Part shown: positions 61,201 through 64,000 of the stretch, piece by piece
Layout: every line of letters begins with the position of its first letter
Numbering within the stretch: position 1 is the stretch's first letter
Source of the DNA: Ptychodera flava
Taxonomy: Eukaryota > Hemichordata > Enteropneusta > Ptychoderidae
Assembly: GCF_041260155.1 (NCBI RefSeq)
Contig: NC_091934.1
Location: 41,370,694 to 41,434,693, forward strand
Direction: 5' to 3'
Length of the DNA: 64,000 bases
The notes under the pieces: model-generated
The model's database searches: none
Seen by the model: the letters and a program-made list of their open reading frames with translations, nothing else
What the model was told of the DNA's origin: nothing
Translations under genes and position numbers: made by a program

Positions 61201-63960
61201 AAGAAGCAAACAATTCGACAAGGCCAATACCGAGAATGGCGTAGCTCACAGCATCCGGGTCATTGGGCCAAATCATCTCAAAGACGAAACCAGCGTATTG
61301 GTACAGCTGAAAACAGTGATGCATGATGGGAAAGTGTCGAAAGCGTAATTATCAATATCTTTGTTGATAGAATTAATGTAGTCAATCAACTTTATTCCAA
61401 AGGTTTATTTTCAGAATGTCAAAACGAAAAAAGGTAGAGTTTGTGTGACATTTGTGCCAAGATTAGACTGAAAGATAATTAGTCAAACGAAAATATGATT
61501 CAGTAAACCATCAAATATCAACATTAATCAATATATGTATGTTTGTTTGTGGACTTACATTGCGCTTAACTATTGAAAGAACGTGTGTTATGAGACTACA
61601 ACTGACAATAGGCTATAGAAAAGGGATTCACATTTTTTATTTTGTGGTGTGCCTAAACTTTGAAAACTACGTTTCCATCAGACTCTTACCGCTGGGATGC
61701 CACATAGCTGTATGGATGACATTATCGTTACACTGATCAGGAGAGGTCGGCGATAGTTCGGATTGGTGAACAAACCAACTACTCCAACTTTCTCTTCTGT
61801 TAATTCTTCTCTGTGTTCGCGATTTATCTCATCGACCACCCAGTCGACGTCAGAGGTGCCGTAGTACTTCTTGATGGCTACCGTGATTGATGAAACCAGT
61901 GTTGAAATGGATGGCAATGGATGGCAAAGGATAACAATGGTTTATTATTGCCGAGTATGAAATGTTGTAAAATAAGACTGATGCTAATGATTGTCCCTAT
62001 AGATGTTAAAAAATCCAAAATCTCTTCCAAACGCCCTCAACGACGTCTCTCTATAAAGTTTCATTAACTTGAACCTCAATGAGGAGAGTTGGGGAGGGGT
62101 AATCAGAATATTGAAATATCAAATATTACCTCGTTTTGCTGATTTTGTGTTGAAATCTGTTATGACGAGCCAGCGTGGACTGTCCGGACACGGCGGAAAT
62201 AACAACAGATGAATCGCAGAAATGACCCCGGTCATCGAAAGTAGAATGTGCCAATTGTCTTCTGTGTTTAATACAAAAATGCCTAAAATCTATGAATTGT
62301 GAAAAAAAAAGATAATCAAGAAGTTGAAATCAGATCAGAAGGGTGCTGCCTACAGCACTACCTCTACAATCATTGTTAACTTTTGTGGCAAGTTGCGACA
62401 AACATATTTAGATTTTAATGAATGCAACCTGACTTTGAGTTCAGCATTTGGGTTGGAAATGGATTCAGAATCATAAGGAATGCAGTGAATATGTATTTTA
62501 CTCACAAATATTGTGAGCCAGCTACTTAGTTCATCGACACTGATTTGCTAATTTTGCTGAGCTCTACCACAGACCTCTACCGTCTATGGCTCTACCCTAC
62601 ATGGTAAATTGTTCACATGTGCTTGCAACAACGACGCATGCGTGATTGCAGAACAACAGATTGGGTGACTGTACCTTTCTCTTGAATTTGAAAATCGTAT
62701 GGCCGTATTTTAATACCGAAAAAGACTAAATTCATCATCTACGGTAGAAACACATTTGTATTAGATATTACCTGGGCCAACAAAATGCACAGGGCCAGAA
62801 ACACTTTCTGGGAACTGCCAACTGCGCCTCGATACTTAATTGGTGAAATCTCTGCTAGGAACATCGGTGTGATGCCGAACGCAATTCCTTAAAGGAAGAA
62901 AATATTCAGTCACAGAAACAAACATGTAGCCTGAGAATGACAAAATCTAAGCTGCACGATTCACAATTTTGTAAATTAAAGGACCTGTTCAGAGTCCAAC
63001 CTCTATGCAATGTACTGAATCATGTGGACAATGTGTACTTCTTGAGAACGAGGCAAAGCGGGTGATTACCGTACGAATATATAATAACGTAAGAGACATA
63101 AGCGAAGTAACTGGGAAAAAAGATAAGACATTATATTAGACTCTAACTATTGATGAAGTAATTCGAGATGGCAACAATATCACAAACATGCATATATGAA
63201 CAAAGCAGATTTACAGTTTTTGTTGTCGTATGATTTCTCATATCGTTAACTTTGAAGACAGTGTTATTTGCGACAATCCTAAGTGAGGAATTCGTGCCCT
63301 ACAACATCTGTCGATGTTTTGCGCATTTTTCAATGTTCTTGTCGTTCGTATAAAATAGTTGTCTGGCATACAACATACCACCATAGACGCCATTGACTGT
63401 CCGTGACATGATGATCAGCTCAAAGTTGTTTGCAATCCTACTGCAACCAGACATTAGAGCAGCGCTCAGGGGTAAGAAATTCACGAATAGCAAGCCATAT
63501 TTCCTGTCAAGAAGGAAAGTGATGAATTTACCGATACAGTCAAACTCCGTCCCCTCAGATTGGTTATAAAATGTGTCCACAGAACGAGAAACTCGTTATG
63601 TGTTAAACAGGCCTAAATTCAATCACAGCTGTGCTGCATTTCACATTTCCTTTGTATTCGGGTCGGCCTTTTTGCGGCCAGGCGTTGCTCGGTCGTATTT
63701 TTTAAATACTTGAAAAGAATATTCGATAGTTTCATTCTCGTAGAAGTGAAATAATTTGAGAAGACATGAAAGATACGCCTCAATGTTTGACTTTCTGCAT
63801 ACCTGCCCATAATATCGCTTATCGATGGAGCAGCAATCGCCCCAAGAGCGCCCCCTATCAGGTATGATGACGCTGTCACTGCCCAAAGCCAGTCCATGAT
63901 GTCTTGTGTAATTTCACCGTAGCGCTCCGTGTACGATTGGTTGTAAAAGTCTTGTATGTA
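58268..63960 (-). CDS. SLC2A-like: Facilitated sugar transporter-like GLUT-C (SLC2A family), 5' end outside window
   Basis: Ten exons are visible: 63803-63960, 63379-63503, 62772-62887, 62130-62289, 61690-61877, 61193-61306, 60396-60497, 59822-59903, 59171-59298 and 58268-58423 (TGA), 443 codons with stop, open throughout. The first two coding exons (N-terminal tail and helix 1) should lie beyond 64000. Exon lengths match GLUT-A, so it is a tandem paralogue. Kept: FYNQSYTERYGE with its sequon, CPDSPRW, DRFGRRP, RPAA, W412-equivalent and VPETK. Changed relative to GLUT1: Q161 to K (SSQK), Q282 to I and N288 to P (SIQLCGIPA), N317 to E (GLVEL), E380 to S, PIPW to ATVY, and N411 to Q. Intact frame with loss of most sugar contacts suggests a new substrate or a non-transport role rather than decay. 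The C-terminal tail is basic (FRRKPRKRNED). Confidence 0.93.
58847..59162. mobile_element. TTAA-family MITE copy 5, beside a splice donor
   Basis: Left border TTAC then AGTAGTATGCAACTCG; right border GAGGCGCATTCTACC then CTAA at 59159-59162, so both TTAA copies have one change. Signature blocks GGTCACCGTGCAAATTTTGG and GAGAGTCCAAATATCTG are present. It ends two bases from the GTAAGC donor hexamer (59165-59170) of a GLUT-C exon. Confidence 0.8.
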
Positions 63961-64000
63961 CTGAAATGAAACAAAAATCGAGAGCCTTAAAAAGCTTGCT

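Noticed and set aside
1-64000. Possibility of a bacterial-type system (CRISPR, operon, prophage)
   Set aside because: The spliced animal-type genes, intron signals and repeat style are inconsistent with prokaryotic DNA, and no regularly spaced repeats with unique spacers were seen.

Overview
This window looks like animal nuclear DNA. Genes are split into many short exons with GT..AG introns, the intergenic DNA is AT-rich by eye, and simple repeats and short inverted-repeat transposons are common. The protein families and this repeat style suggest an invertebrate, perhaps a marine deuterostome. That placement is inference; no single sequence here fixes the species.

Layout. (1) 1-7.2 kb is mostly non-coding, with three weak exon-like segments (428-569 on +, 5144-5261 on -, 5567-5739 on +) and a short TTAA-flanked inverted-repeat element at 3534-3725. 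(2) 7.2-15.1 kb holds a complete nine-exon phospholipid scramblase gene on the minus strand (255 aa predicted). (3) 15.1-29.4 kb has no recognisable family. It carries two long near-perfect hairpins (14.4 and 15.9 kb, the first inside scramblase intron 1), a 282-bp inverted-repeat element, an orphan exon at 17993-18165, and a three-exon candidate gene at 23782-26066 on + whose middle exon looks like a diverged Death-fold. (4) 29.4-64 kb is a tandem array of at least three facilitated sugar transporter genes (SLC2A/GLUT family), all on the minus strand and with the same exon plan: GLUT-A (29414-43689, intact, 514 aa), GLUT-B (45914-53995, four one-base deletions clustered in exons 5-7) and GLUT-C (58268 to beyond 64000, 5' end missing, open in all ten visible exons but changed at most sugar-contact positions).

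How the genes relate. The three transporters plainly arose by tandem duplication, because internal exon lengths and phases match exon for exon. A and B keep most hexose-binding residues and resemble each other; C has drifted and may carry another substrate. The scramblase is a separate membrane-protein gene with no evident functional tie to the transporters.

Mobile DNA. A TTAA-flanked miniature transposon family has five clear copies and one remnant, all seen between 30.9 and 59.2 kb and none noticed in the left 30 kb. One copy is split by a 0.9-kb inverted-repeat transposon that itself holds an inner inverted-repeat unit. Two further elements (38947-39571 and 55155-56490) have terminal inverted repeats around degenerate internal repeats. 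I saw no tRNA, rRNA, CRISPR array, retroviral element or bacterial-type operon. All exon joins were read by eye and have not been checked against transcripts.
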